From assembly GCA_009691805.1 (NCBI GenBank), contig SIAK01000007.1:1-64000 (forward strand): a DNA stretch of 64,000 bases, given 5' to 3'. Both the position numbers and the translations under genes were made by a program. Source of the DNA: Phycisphaerales bacterium (GTDB lineage Bacteria > Planctomycetota > Phycisphaerae > Phycisphaerales > SM1A02). This document shows positions 27,286-36,320 of the stretch, piece by piece (position 1 is the first letter of the stretch; each line of letters opens with the position of its first letter). Under the pieces are notes generated by a model, which worked only from the letters and a program-made list of their open reading frames with translations, was not told the origin of the DNA and searched no databases.

Positions 27286-29970
27286 ATGCATCGCTTCACA
27301 ATCTGTCTGCTCCTTGTTCTCTGCGCAACACGCAGTACGCCTGCGCAAGATGCCGTCGGCAAGATCGGCGCGAACTGTTACTACACGCCCGCGAATCAGA
27401 GGCTTTCGCCGACTGGCACGCAGGTTGAACTTCCGGGCATGCGACCGCAAGTGCTCGCGCTCAGTCCGGATGGAACGCGAATCATCACCGCGGGCAAGAC
27501 GCATGAACTTGTTGTGCTCAATCCGAGTACGGGCGCGATTCTCCAACGCGTTCCACTTCCCTCTGAAAAGGAACGATCCGCAACGCCCGAAGCATCCTCT
27601 CCGCGATTTATAAGCCCGGACAAAGAGGGGCAGGTGAGTTTCACGGGACTTGTTTTTTCGCCGGATGGCACACGAGTTTATCTTTCGAATGTCAACGGCA
27701 GCATCAAGGTTTTCGAAGTAGATGCGCAGCGCGGTGTTGTAGGCAAGCATTCGATTCCGCTCCCGAACGCTTCCGCGCCGCGCCGCAAGGAAGAGATCCC
27801 TTCTGGTCTCGCAGTTTCACCAGACGGCGCGCGACTTTACGTGTGCGGCAATCTTTCCAACACGCTCTTGGAAATCGCAACGGACGATGGGCGAGTGTTG
27901 CGAACTTGGGATGTGGGCGTTGCGCCGTTTGATGTCGTGCTGGTTGGAACCACCGCCTATGTCAGCAACTGGGGTGGACGTCGGCCATCGTCGACCGACC
28001 TCGCGGGACCTGCGGGGCGCGGCACACTTGTGCGCGTCGATGCAGTGCGCCACATCGCGAATGAAGGCTCTGTCAGCGTGATCGATCTTGCTGCATCCAC
28101 TGCGCCGATTGAAATTCTGACAGGCCTGCACGCAAGTGCGATGGCTGTTTCGCCCGACAAGCGATGGCTTGTCATTGCGAATGCTGCGTCTGACACACTA
28201 AGCGCGATCGACACGCACTCGAACAAAATCGTCGAAAGCATTTGGACGCGGCAGAGTCCCGCGGATCTCTTTGGCGCGCAGCCCACAGCACTCGCGTTTG
28301 ATTCGACAGGCGAGACGCTCTTCGTCTGCAACGGTGGACAGAACGCGGTCGCTGTGGTGGACTTCGATCCCGGCGAATCGAAGTTGCGCGGACTCATTCC
28401 TGTCGGTTGGTTCCCTGGCGCAATCGTCGTGACCACAGATGGTGTTCGTGAATCGCTGTGGGTCGCGAACATCAAGGGGATCGGTTCCACCAAACACTTC
28501 AACGAAGGCGAAAAAGTCGAACTGCAATCGCGTCAATACTTCGGCACACTTTCGTTTTTCCCCGTGCCTCGCGCGGAAGACTTGCCCGCGATGTCGCAAC
28601 TCGCGCTCGACAACATGCGGTACGGATTGCTTGCGGAAGCGAAGTTACCCGCGCGAGAAAACCAGCCTGCGCGCGCCGTCCCTGAACGTGTGGGCGAACC
28701 GAGCCTCTTTCAACATGTCATCTACATCATCAAAGAGAATCGCACCTACGACCAGGTGTTCGGCGACATCGACGCAGGCAACGGCGATGCGTCGCTCTGT
28801 GTGTTTGGCGAACAAGTCACGCCGAATCTGCACAAGATGGTGAACGACTTCGTCTTGCTCGACAATACGTATTGCTCGGGCATCCTCAGCGCCGACGGAC
28901 ATCAGTGGGCAGACGCGGGCGTCGTCACGGAATATCTCGAGCGTTCATTCGCGGGATTTCCGCGCAGCTATCCCGATGGCATGGAACTCGATGGAGCAGA
29001 CGCGTTGGCGTATTCGCCTGCTGGTTTCATTTGGGACACCGCGCTCGCGCATGGAAAGACCCTGCGCGTGTTCGGTGAATTCGCGATCACGAGTAAGCGT
29101 TGGACGGATCCCAATCGCAAGGACAAAGTGACCGGGCGCGATTGTTGGGCGGACTTCACGAATGGCGCGAACGCGATCACGGTGGAAAGTGTTCCAACGA
29201 TCGAATCGCTGCGCCCGTATCTCAACTCGAAAGCGCCCGGCTGGGATGCGGACATTCCTGATGTCTGGCGCGCGAAAGAATTCATCCACTCGCTGCGTGA
29301 GTTTGAACAGCAAGGCGTGATGCCGAATTTCATCGTGATCTGCCTCCCCAACGATCACACAAGCGGCACTTCCCCGGGATTGCCAACGCCCGCCGCGCAA
29401 GTCGCGGACAACGATCTCGCGTTCGGACAGATCGTCGATGCCGTGAGCCATAGTGCGTTCTGGAAAGACACCTGTATCTTCGCGATCGAAGACGATCCGC
29501 AAGCAGGCTGGGACCATGTCAGTGGCTATCGCACGACAGCCTTTGTCGTGAGCCCGTACACGAAGCGCGGCGCGGTTGTGAGCACGCAGTACAACCAAAC
29601 AAGTCTGCTGCGCACGATGGAATTGATGCTCGGCTTGCCGCCGATGAATCAGTTCGATGCGACAGCGACACCGATGCGCGACTGCTTCACCGACATCGCG
29701 GATCTCACGCCGTACTCCGTGGTTCCCAACAATGTGCCGCTTGATCAAATGAATCCTGATCCGAAGGCGATCACTGATGCACTGCTGCGCGAGCATGCGA
29801 TTGCGTCCGCGCAGCTACCGCTGGAGAAACTCGATCAGTGCCCTGAAGATTTACTGAACCGCATTCTCTGGCATGCGATGAAGGGATCCGCAGCACCGTA
29901 TCCCGTGTGGGCAGTGTCCGCAGATCTTGATGATGATGAAGAAGAGGAAGCGAAACCGGCGACGGATTGA
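27286..29970 (+). CDS. secreted beta-propeller (YVTN) / alkaline-phosphatase-fold phosphoesterase
   Basis: An 894-residue exported protein. A signal peptide (1-20, ending 'RSTPAQ') is followed by a propeller of repeated 'LSPDGTR...', 'VSPDGARLYVCG' and 'VSPDKRWLVIAN' units to about residue 430, then a phosphoesterase (acid phosphatase/phospholipase C type) beginning 'HVIYIIKENRTYDQVFGD' at about 477. 'NDHTSGTSPG' and 'FAIEDDPQAGWDHVSGYRTTAFVVSPY' are the metal-site segments of that family. The C-terminus is acidic. The substrate is unknown. The ATG at 27,286 was chosen for its signal peptide and the TATTCT box 8 bases upstream. Confidence 0.88.
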   Translation: MHRFTICLLLVLCATRSTPAQDAVGKIGANCYYTPANQRLSPTGTQVELPGMRPQVLALSPDGTRIITAGKTHELVVLNPSTGAILQRVPLPSEKERSATPEASSPRFISPDKEGQVSFTGLVFSPDGTRVYLSNVNGSIKVFEVDAQRGVVGKHSIPLPNASAPRRKEEIPSGLAVSPDGARLYVCGNLSNTLLEIATDDGRVLRTWDVGVAPFDVVLVGTTAYVSNWGGRRPSSTDLAGPAGRGTLVRVDAVRHIANEGSVSVIDLAASTAPIEILTGLHASAMAVSPDKRWLVIANAASDTLSAIDTHSNKIVESIWTRQSPADLFGAQPTALAFDSTGETLFVCNGGQNAVAVVDFDPGESKLRGLIPVGWFPGAIVVTTDGVRESLWVANIKGIGSTKHFNEGEKVELQSRQYFGTLSFFPVPRAEDLPAMSQLALDNMRYGLLAEAKLPARENQPARAVPERVGEPSLFQHVIYIIKENRTYDQVFGDIDAGNGDASLCVFGEQVTPNLHKMVNDFVLLDNTYCSGILSADGHQWADAGVVTEYLERSFAGFPRSYPDGMELDGADALAYSPAGFIWDTALAHGKTLRVFGEFAITSKRWTDPNRKDKVTGRDCWADFTNGANAITVESVPTIESLRPYLNSKAPGWDADIPDVWRAKEFIHSLREFEQQGVMPNFIVICLPNDHTSGTSPGLPTPAAQVADNDLAFGQIVDAVSHSAFWKDTCIFAIEDDPQAGWDHVSGYRTTAFVVSPYTKRGAVVSTQYNQTSLLRTMELMLGLPPMNQFDATATPMRDCFTDIADLTPYSVVPNNVPLDQMNPDPKAITDALLREHAIASAQLPLEKLDQCPEDLLNRILWHAMKGSAAPYPVWAVSADLDDDEEEEAKPATD

Positions 29971-29991
29971 GCGCGAACGCGCGCGTTTCGA

Positions 29992-31485
29992 TTAGAGCCA
30001 CTCAAGCAACACGCGCGCAAGTCCGAGGAAGACGAAGAAACTCACGGAGTCTGTGACCATCGTGAGAAAAATCGTCGAGGCAGTCGCGGGGTCTGCACCA
30101 AATCGGCGCACGATCAGCGGCAATGAAGCACCAACAGTGGTGCCGATCGCGAGTGCGATCGTCATCGAGATACTGACGGTCATGCCGAGAGTCAACGCAT
30201 CGGCATTCTCGTGCATGAAATGTTCCATCAGCGCGACGACCATGCCAATCAACACGCCGCACGTCACGCCATTCAAGAGCCCGACCAACGCTTCACGCCT
30301 CACAATCATGAATGCAGCGCCAGGACGAACTTCGTCGAGCACGATGCCGCGCAGTGTCACGGCGAGCGATTGTTGTCCGGCGTTCCCTGATTGATTCGCG
30401 ATAAGCGGCATCAGCGCGGCGAGAATCGCAACCGACGCAATGAGATCATCAAACTGCAGCACCACGCTCGCGGCGATGGAACTTGTGAAGAGATTGAGAA
30501 TAAGCCACGGAAATCGACCGCGCCACTTCTCTCCCACGGTCGAGAAAACTGCTTCTTCGCTACCTGCACCGACCATCTTCTGCGCGTCTTCCGTGCTCTC
30601 TTGACGGATGATGTCGACGACGTCATCGACCGTGATGATGCCGAGCAAACGATCGTTCGCGTCCACGACAGGCAGCACGAGGTAATCGTATTTTTCAAAC
30701 TCGCGCGCGACATCTTCCTTCGCAAGCTCATGCGGCACCGCGTCAACGGGTCGATCACAAATGTCGATCACCTTCTGCGCGGACTCGGCCAGCAGCAATC
30801 GCTTCATCGTGACGCGACCCTGCAGACGACCGCGCCAGTCGACGACGAATACATAGATCCACTCTTCTTCCGTCTCTGCTCGACGAATCGCTTCGACCGC
30901 TTGCGCAACCGTCATCGAGTCGCGCACGGCGAGGTAGTCCGTCGTCATCATGCCGCCCGCCGACTCTTCGTCGAACGAGAGCAATTCGCGCATTTTTACC
31001 GCTTCTACTTTGCCAAGCGTGCCGAGCAACTTGTCGCGATAGTCGTCCGGTAGATTCTGGAGGAGATCCGTCGCGTCATCGGGTGCCATCTCTTCGATGA
31101 GCTTTCCCGCGTAACTCGGATCCTCTTCAATCAAATCTTCAAGCACACCGACCGCGAGCGATGGATGCATGTGCGCGAGCGCTTCGGCGGCGCTCTCGGT
31201 TTCCATCTCCTCGATAATCTCAGCCGCTTGCACGATTCCGAGACCTTCAAGCGTGTCGGCAGCATCGGGCGCTTCCTGCGCTTCCACCGCATCCGCGAAG
31301 ATCGGCACATCGATAGATTTTTCGAGCAGTTCCGCGACGCGCTCGTCTTCCTCCGTGTCCTCTTGAGGATTCTCGACGCGGCTCTCGCCCCCGTGCGTTG
31401 CGTCGACAACATCCTCCGGCATCGAAGAAAACACCGAGAGAATCGGCGGCTCGCCTTCGGGATGTACATCATGATCTCGCGGCAC
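29992..31485 (-). CDS. mgtE: magnesium transporter MgtE
   Basis: Mg2+ channel/transporter of the inner membrane, gated by cytosolic Mg2+. The 497 residues hold the N domain ('LAVGVLEDLIEEDPSYAGKLIEEMAPDDATDLLQNLP'), two CBS domains ('MTTDYLAVRDSMTVAQAVEAI' and 'LPVVDANDRLLGIITVDDVVDII') and five helices with 'ALMPLIANQSGNAGQQSLAVTLRG', the pore motif. The acidic N-terminal extension is longer than usual. I chose the GTG at 31,485 because a TACACT box ends 6 bases upstream. An ATG at 31,512 is in frame but would overlap the divergent gene. Confidence 0.93.
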   Translation of the reverse strand: MPRDHDVHPEGEPPILSVFSSMPEDVVDATHGGESRVENPQEDTEEDERVAELLEKSIDVPIFADAVEAQEAPDAADTLEGLGIVQAAEIIEEMETESAAEALAHMHPSLAVGVLEDLIEEDPSYAGKLIEEMAPDDATDLLQNLPDDYRDKLLGTLGKVEAVKMRELLSFDEESAGGMMTTDYLAVRDSMTVAQAVEAIRRAETEEEWIYVFVVDWRGRLQGRVTMKRLLLAESAQKVIDICDRPVDAVPHELAKEDVAREFEKYDYLVLPVVDANDRLLGIITVDDVVDIIRQESTEDAQKMVGAGSEEAVFSTVGEKWRGRFPWLILNLFTSSIAASVVLQFDDLIASVAILAALMPLIANQSGNAGQQSLAVTLRGIVLDEVRPGAAFMIVRREALVGLLNGVTCGVLIGMVVALMEHFMHENADALTLGMTVSISMTIALAIGTTVGASLPLIVRRFGADPATASTIFLTMVTDSVSFFVFLGLARVLLEWL

Positions 31486-31491
31486 GTCGCG

Positions 31492-31501
31492 AGTGTACGA
31501 T
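31492..31501. promoter_or_regulatory. overlapping back-to-back -10 boxes for mgtE and the TrmH-type gene
   Basis: The ten bases at 31,492-31,501 read TACACT on the minus strand (6 bases before GTG 31,485) and TACGAT on the plus strand (9 bases before ATG 31,511). The two hexamers share their TA step, so the two promoters would exclude each other. Confidence 0.45.
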
Positions 31502-31510
31502 CGAACTCTC

Positions 31511-32347
31511 ATGTCCTCCACTCCGAGTCCCATCGTCATTGAGCGCGCGGATGATCCGAGGCTCGAAGCCTTTCGCGCGGTGCGCGACCGCGACCTGATC
31601 GCGCGAAAGGGAACCGACCTGCGAGGAGGTCGCTTTCTTGCGGAATCACCACTCGTTGTCGATCGCATTCTCGCGCACACAAGTTGCGTGGAGTCGCTGC
31701 TGTGCGATGTAACGCGCGCGGCGCACTACGCACCGATCGCTGGGGAGTTGCCGGTCTTTTCTGCGACGCACGAACTCATGAATGCCATCACGGGCTTCGA
31801 GTTTCATCGCGGCGTCATCGCTTCCTGCCGCCGCCCCGATCCCGTGCTGCTCACGCTCGACCGAGTCATGCCGACCCATCGCGATGCGCTCACGGTCTTG
31901 CTCATAGATGGCATCAACAACATCGACAACATCGGCCAGCTCTACCGTAACGCCGCTGCGTTCGGCGTCGATGTTGTCGTGCTCAGTCCTGATTGCCACG
32001 ATCACCTCTATCGAAAGACCGTGCGCGTTTCGATGGGGTATTCCGCAGCGCTGCCGACTGTTGTGAGTCAAGATTGGGCCGCTGATCTCACGCGATTGCG
32101 CGAAGAGTTCGGCCTCTTTCTTGTCGCTGCGGATGCGGGAGGTGCATCCGTCTCGCTCGAAAGCGTCATGCCGCACCCTCGCGTCGGCATCATCATGGGC
32201 AATGAATTCAACGGCATTTCCGCCGCCTCCCGCGCTGCGGCACACGCGATTGTTCGTATCCGCATGGCAGAAGGTATCGATAGCCTCAATGTCGCAACTG
32301 CGTCAAGCATCTGTCTGCACCGATTGAGCGCGTCTGTACTGCGATGA
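31511..32347 (+). CDS. TrmH/SpoU-family RNA 2'-O-methyltransferase
   Basis: A 278-residue SPOUT methyltransferase that modifies rRNA or tRNA ribose. An N-terminal substrate-binding domain ('RGGRFLAESPLVVDRILAH') is followed by the knotted domain with motif 1 'LLIDGINNIDNIGQLYRNAAAFGVD', motif 2 'VGIIMGNEFNGIS' and motif 3 'RIRMAEGIDSLNVATASSI' (the SLNVA core). Which nucleotide is modified cannot be told from the sequence. The gene is divergent from mgtE with a 25-base spacer, and the ebo-type cluster starts 116 bases downstream. Confidence 0.92.
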   Translation: MSSTPSPIVIERADDPRLEAFRAVRDRDLIARKGTDLRGGRFLAESPLVVDRILAHTSCVESLLCDVTRAAHYAPIAGELPVFSATHELMNAITGFEFHRGVIASCRRPDPVLLTLDRVMPTHRDALTVLLIDGINNIDNIGQLYRNAAAFGVDVVVLSPDCHDHLYRKTVRVSMGYSAALPTVVSQDWAADLTRLREEFGLFLVAADAGGASVSLESVMPHPRVGIIMGNEFNGISAASRAAAHAIVRIRMAEGIDSLNVATASSICLHRLSASVLR

Positions 32348-32463
32348 CGCGAATTTTTGATCCGCGAACGAACTTCTTGCGTGCTTCCATCGCATGCCGT
32401 GACGCGGATCATCTATGTTGACCGTCCCTCTTCCATACACCCACACTTGCACGCGTGCCCCTC

Positions 32464-33636
32464 ATGCCTGATTCAACAACTTCACACTCGACGAGTCTCG
32501 ACCAGCGGTTCACGCTGCCGTTCGTGCATCGCGTGCGATTCACGCATCATGTTGCGGCGCTCACCAACCCGACGCTCGCAGATGTTTTTCGCGATGACGC
32601 TTCCGCAGCCTCGCGCCGTGCAGTCCTGGTCATCGACATGGGTCTGCATCATGCAAGACCTGCGCTCGCGCAAGAAATTGTCCGCTACGCGCAAGCGCAC
32701 GCCGCGCAGATGCCTGTGCCGAGCGAAGTGCTCGTCGTGCATGGCGGTGAGCGCGCGAAGTGCGGCATGCAGACGGTAGATGAAGTGCTCGCGCTCATTG
32801 AGCGCGCGAAGATCTGTCGCAAATCCACGGTGTTTGTTGCGGGTGGCGGCGCGGTCATCGACGCTGTGGGCTTTGCGGCAGCGGTCGCGCATCGCGGCGT
32901 TCGTCTCGTGCGCATTCCATCCACGACGCTCGCACAGGATGACGGCGCGATGGGAGTGAAGAACGGCATCAACGCCTTCGGCAAGAAGAACTTCACGGGT
33001 TCCTTCGCTGTGCCGTGGGCTGTGGTGTGCGACGCGGAACTTCTTCGCACGCTTCCCGTCGCAGTGTTTCGGGCGGGATTCAGTGAAGCGGTGAAGATCG
33101 CGCTGCTCAAAGATCCGACCTTCTTCGACAACATTGCCGCCCGCGCATCGCGGATCGCGGCGCACGACCTTGATGCTGCACAACCTGTCATCGAGCGATC
33201 CGCTGCGCTCCATCTCGAACACATCGCGCAGGGTGGCGACCCGTTTGAATTGCACGAAGCGCGCCCGCTCGACTTTGGACATTGGGCTGCGCATCGGCTT
33301 GAAGCACTCAGCGCATATGCGGTTTCGCACGGTCACGCGGTCGCGCTTGGACTGCTGATTGATTGTCGCTATTCGATGCTGAAGGGCTGGCTCTCGCCGC
33401 AAGATTTCGAGCGCATTCAGGCGGTGCTCGCGGCGCTTCATCTTCCGCAGTCGCATCCACTACTCGCCGAAGAAGCCGCGATCCTCGAAGGTCTCGAGCA
33501 ATTCCGCGAGCATCTCGGCGGCACGCTCACCGTCACGATGCTCCGTGGCATTGGCGTTGGTCATGAAGTGCACGAGATCGACACGGATCTGATGCGACAA
33601 GCGATCTCGATGACCGCCGCGTGCGCGATCGCGTGA
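32464..33636 (+). CDS. eboD: EboD-type sugar-phosphate cyclase (3-dehydroquinate synthase-like)
   Basis: A 390-residue NAD/zinc-dependent cyclase related to AroB. NAD-binding 'VFVAGGGAVIDAVGFAAAVAHRG' is followed by 'IPSTTLAQDDGAMGVKNGIN'. Zinc ligands fit 'GFSEAVKIALL' (Glu), 'LDFGHWAAHRLE' and 'VSHGHAVALGL' (His). The 'GGGAVIDAVG' loop and the extended N-terminus are more like EboD than housekeeping AroB (GGGVVGDLAG). Genes for the other Ebo proteins follow directly, which makes EboD the best call. The ATG at 32,464 is preferred; a GTG at 32,455 is in frame. It is the first gene of a nine-gene cluster. Confidence 0.85.
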   Translation: MPDSTTSHSTSLDQRFTLPFVHRVRFTHHVAALTNPTLADVFRDDASAASRRAVLVIDMGLHHARPALAQEIVRYAQAHAAQMPVPSEVLVVHGGERAKCGMQTVDEVLALIERAKICRKSTVFVAGGGAVIDAVGFAAAVAHRGVRLVRIPSTTLAQDDGAMGVKNGINAFGKKNFTGSFAVPWAVVCDAELLRTLPVAVFRAGFSEAVKIALLKDPTFFDNIAARASRIAAHDLDAAQPVIERSAALHLEHIAQGGDPFELHEARPLDFGHWAAHRLEALSAYAVSHGHAVALGLLIDCRYSMLKGWLSPQDFERIQAVLAALHLPQSHPLLAEEAAILEGLEQFREHLGGTLTVTMLRGIGVGHEVHEIDTDLMRQAISMTAACAIA

Positions 33637-33653
33637 AAGACGGCGCACAAGGT

Positions 33654-33659
33654 TAGAAT
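33654..33659 (+). promoter_or_regulatory. -10-like hexamer TAGAAT inside the ebo-type cluster
   Basis: TAGAAT followed by 8 bases and ATG 33,668. It could give an internal start for the genes after eboD. Confidence 0.4.
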
Positions 33660-33667
33660 CGAGCACC

Positions 33668-33973
33668 ATGGCTCACGCACCAGTGCTCCTCTCCAAACGC
33701 GCGCTCATCGATCGATCGTATCTTGAACATCGCGCGAAAGTGCTTGATCTTGCCGCATTCATCGATCGTGTAGAACGCGCAAGCGGCGAAGACGGCGATG
33801 ACTTTCGCATGCGCGCACTGCAAGCGTGCTGCGCGCTTCTCCTCGATGGAAAGCCACATCGCGCACAACGCGTGCTCGAGTTACTTTCCGATCAAACGCT
33901 CGACCCCATCGCGAAGGCTGGATCCAAAGGGGCAACCGGCGCAGTGCCGCCCGTCGCAGGCGGAGCACGCTGA
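33668..33973 (+). CDS. small conserved-type protein in the ebo cluster
   Basis: A 101-residue soluble protein of unknown function. The N-terminal half is helical ('SKRALIDRSYLEHRAKVLDLAAFIDRVERA'), followed by 'DDFRMRALQACCALLLDGKPHRAQRVLELLSDQTLDPI'. The tail is Gly/Ala-rich. It holds the position after eboD and is fused by a TGATG overlap to eboB. It does not look like EboA, which is about twice as long and has a different pattern as I remember it. It may be a lineage-specific replacement for EboA, but that is a guess. Confidence 0.7.
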   Translation: MAHAPVLLSKRALIDRSYLEHRAKVLDLAAFIDRVERASGEDGDDFRMRALQACCALLLDGKPHRAQRVLELLSDQTLDPIAKAGSKGATGAVPPVAGGAR

Positions 33974-34773
33974 TGTACATCGATCCGCACATTCACATGG
34001 TCAGTCGCACGACCGACGACTATCAGCGCATGGCGCTCGCGGGTTGCGTTGCGATTACCGAGCCAGCCTTCTGGGCGGGCTACGACCGATCGTCGCCGCA
34101 AGGGTTTCACGATTACTTTCGTCAACTCACCGACACGGAACCCAAGCGCGCGGCGCAGTACGGCATCCGCCATCACACCTGGCTCTGCATCAATCCGAAA
34201 GAAGCGGAGGATCCTGTCTTCGCGCGCGAAGTGATCGCACTCATTCCGAGTTTTCTCAAGTGTGAGAGCGTGCTCGGCATCGGCGAGATTGGACTCAACA
34301 AGAACTCGCGCAATGAAGTGGAGATCCTTGAAGCGCATCTCGATCTTGCAGCAGCGCACGATCTCATGGTGCTTGTGCACACGCCGCATCTTGAAGACAA
34401 GTTGAAGGGCACGCGTCTCATCATGGATGCGATCAAAAATCAGGGGAGACTCGATCCTTCGCGCGTGCTCATCGATCATGTGGAAGAACACACGGTGGGC
34501 ATCGTGCTTGAACGTGGATTCTGGGCGGGCATGACGCTGTATCCCGATACGAAATGCACGCCGCAGCGAGCGGTCGACATTTTCGAAATGCACGGCACCG
34601 AGCGATTGTGGATCAATTCCGCAGGCGATTGGGGTCAAAGCGATCCGCTTGCAGTTCCGAAAGCGCAACTCGAAATGCGCGCAAGAGGTCACACAGAAGC
34701 GGCGATCCGCAAGGTGAGTTTCGACAACCCTATGACGTTCCTTTCCCAATCTGGTCGATTCAAGATCGCGTGA
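33973..34773 (+). CDS. eboB: EboB-type TatD-like metal-dependent hydrolase
   Basis: A 266-residue TIM-barrel hydrolase of the TatD/amidohydrolase class. Metal ligands are visible as 'DPHIHM' (His6, His8), Glu in 'GIGEIGLNKN', His in 'LVHTPHLEDK', His in 'LIDHVEE' and Asp in 'NSAGDWGQSD'. This set is complete, so the enzyme should be active. The substrate is unknown; in ebo clusters the protein is assigned to processing of the cluster metabolite. The ATG overlaps the preceding stop by one base (TGATG), and the MFS gene begins 7 bases after the stop. Confidence 0.87.
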   Translation: MYIDPHIHMVSRTTDDYQRMALAGCVAITEPAFWAGYDRSSPQGFHDYFRQLTDTEPKRAAQYGIRHHTWLCINPKEAEDPVFAREVIALIPSFLKCESVLGIGEIGLNKNSRNEVEILEAHLDLAAAHDLMVLVHTPHLEDKLKGTRLIMDAIKNQGRLDPSRVLIDHVEEHTVGIVLERGFWAGMTLYPDTKCTPQRAVDIFEMHGTERLWINSAGDWGQSDPLAVPKAQLEMRARGHTEAAIRKVSFDNPMTFLSQSGRFKIA

Positions 34774-34780
34774 TGCATGC

Positions 34781-36304
34781 ATGACGATCTCGACTCCACA
34801 TCCCAAGCGCGCACTCGCGCTCGTCGCGATGACGGGCTCGCTCTCGATGATCATGCTCGACGTGACTGTGATGGGCGTCGCGTTGCCGACCCTGCGCGAG
34901 TCGCTCAACATGAGTGCCACGCAGACGCAATGGGCAGTGAATGGCTACGTGCTTGCGCTCGCAAGTTCTGTCGCGCTGCTTGGAAAGTTCGGCGACGTGA
35001 TTGGACGCACGCGCGCGTTTCTCATCGGCGTCGTCGTCTTTGCTATGGCGTCCGCCATGACGGGCGCGGCGACTTCTGCAGAGACACTCATTCTCTGGCG
35101 CGTCGTGCAAGGACTTGGTGCCGCGTGCATGCAGCCCGCATCCGCGGCGATGGTCACGAGTCTCTATCGCGATGGAGAACGCGGGCGCGCGATGGGAATC
35201 TATGTCGGGATCTCGATGGCATTTCTCGCCATCGGTCCTGTGCTCGGTGGTCTCATCGTGCAGTGGTTGAGTTGGCGCTGGTGCTTCTATCTCAATCTTC
35301 CGATCGCCGCTGCAGCCATTGCGCTGACGCTCATCGCGAAACCACCGAAGTTTCCGCGACAAACACTCTCGATCGATCTCGTCGGTGCCGCGTTGTTGTT
35401 GCTTGGACTTCCGACCTTTGTCGCGGGCGTGCAACTTGTTTCGTCGCGCGGTTGGAATGATGCACTTGTTGTTCCCATGGTGCTCGGTGGTGGCGCGCTC
35501 GCCACAATGTTTGTCTTCTGGGAGCTCCGCCACGCAACGCCACTCATTCGAGTGGGACTTCTGCGCGACCGAGGTTTTCTTTCCGACGCGCTCGTGCTTC
35601 TTGTCATCCAGTTCGCCATGACAGGACTGATCATTCAGCAATCGCTCTACGCACAAACAGTCCTTGGCTATTCACCATCGAGAGCCGGCGCGTCGCTCAT
35701 GCCGATGATGATTCCGATCTTGCTGATCGTGCCGCGTGCGGGCAAGCTCTACGACAAGGTCGGCGTGCGCATGCCATCCATCGCAGGGCTCGCGATCGCT
35801 TCGCTCGGTATGGCAACGATGACACTGGGTCTCTGGCTTCGAATGTATCCAGTGCTCGCCATCGGCATGGCGCTCTTCGGTGCTGGAATCGGGCTCACGA
35901 TGAGCCCTACGAATACGGACGCGCTCTCACGAGTGAGCATCGAACAGCGCGGCGAAGCGAGCGGCGTGATTCAAACATTTCGCCAGGTGGGCGGCACGAC
36001 AGGGTTGGCTGTCCTCATGACTGTCTCGACGATCGCGATGCAGACCTGCCCGCTTCCTTCAGAAATCGCTGCAAACCAAGAGCTTTCCACGCTCGTCGTC
36101 GCGGCTGCGCAAGGCGATGATCAGGCGCTCGACGCAATCACGAACTACGGCGCACTCACTGCCCCTGCGAAGGCGAGCGTGCATGATCTCATGGTGCGCG
36201 GCACCACGATTTCTGGAGTCGTCGCAACTGGGTGCTGCCTGCTTGCACTTGGCATCGCGTGTCTTTGGAGTCAACCGCCTGCTCGGCGCGATGAACCTGT
36301 CTGA
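34781..36304 (+). CDS. MFS exporter, DHA2 (14-helix) family
   Basis: A 507-residue drug/metabolite:H+ antiporter type protein with about 14 helices. It begins 'SLSMIMLDVTVMGVALPTLRESL' (motif D1), has 'GKFGDVIGRTRAF' (motif A) and 'AIGPVLGGLIVQWLSWRWCFYLNLP' (motif C), all signatures of DHA2 exporters. The gene lies inside the ebo-type cluster, 7 bases after eboB and 16 before the amidotransferase. Export of the cluster product or an intermediate is therefore the obvious proposal. It is not part of the six-gene ebo set known from cyanobacteria and eustigmatophyte plastids. Confidence 0.9.
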   Translation: MTISTPHPKRALALVAMTGSLSMIMLDVTVMGVALPTLRESLNMSATQTQWAVNGYVLALASSVALLGKFGDVIGRTRAFLIGVVVFAMASAMTGAATSAETLILWRVVQGLGAACMQPASAAMVTSLYRDGERGRAMGIYVGISMAFLAIGPVLGGLIVQWLSWRWCFYLNLPIAAAAIALTLIAKPPKFPRQTLSIDLVGAALLLLGLPTFVAGVQLVSSRGWNDALVVPMVLGGGALATMFVFWELRHATPLIRVGLLRDRGFLSDALVLLVIQFAMTGLIIQQSLYAQTVLGYSPSRAGASLMPMMIPILLIVPRAGKLYDKVGVRMPSIAGLAIASLGMATMTLGLWLRMYPVLAIGMALFGAGIGLTMSPTNTDALSRVSIEQRGEASGVIQTFRQVGGTTGLAVLMTVSTIAMQTCPLPSEIAANQELSTLVVAAAQGDDQALDAITNYGALTAPAKASVHDLMVRGTTISGVVATGCCLLALGIACLWSQPPARRDEPV

Positions 36305-36320
36305 GTTGGAGTGAACTTTC

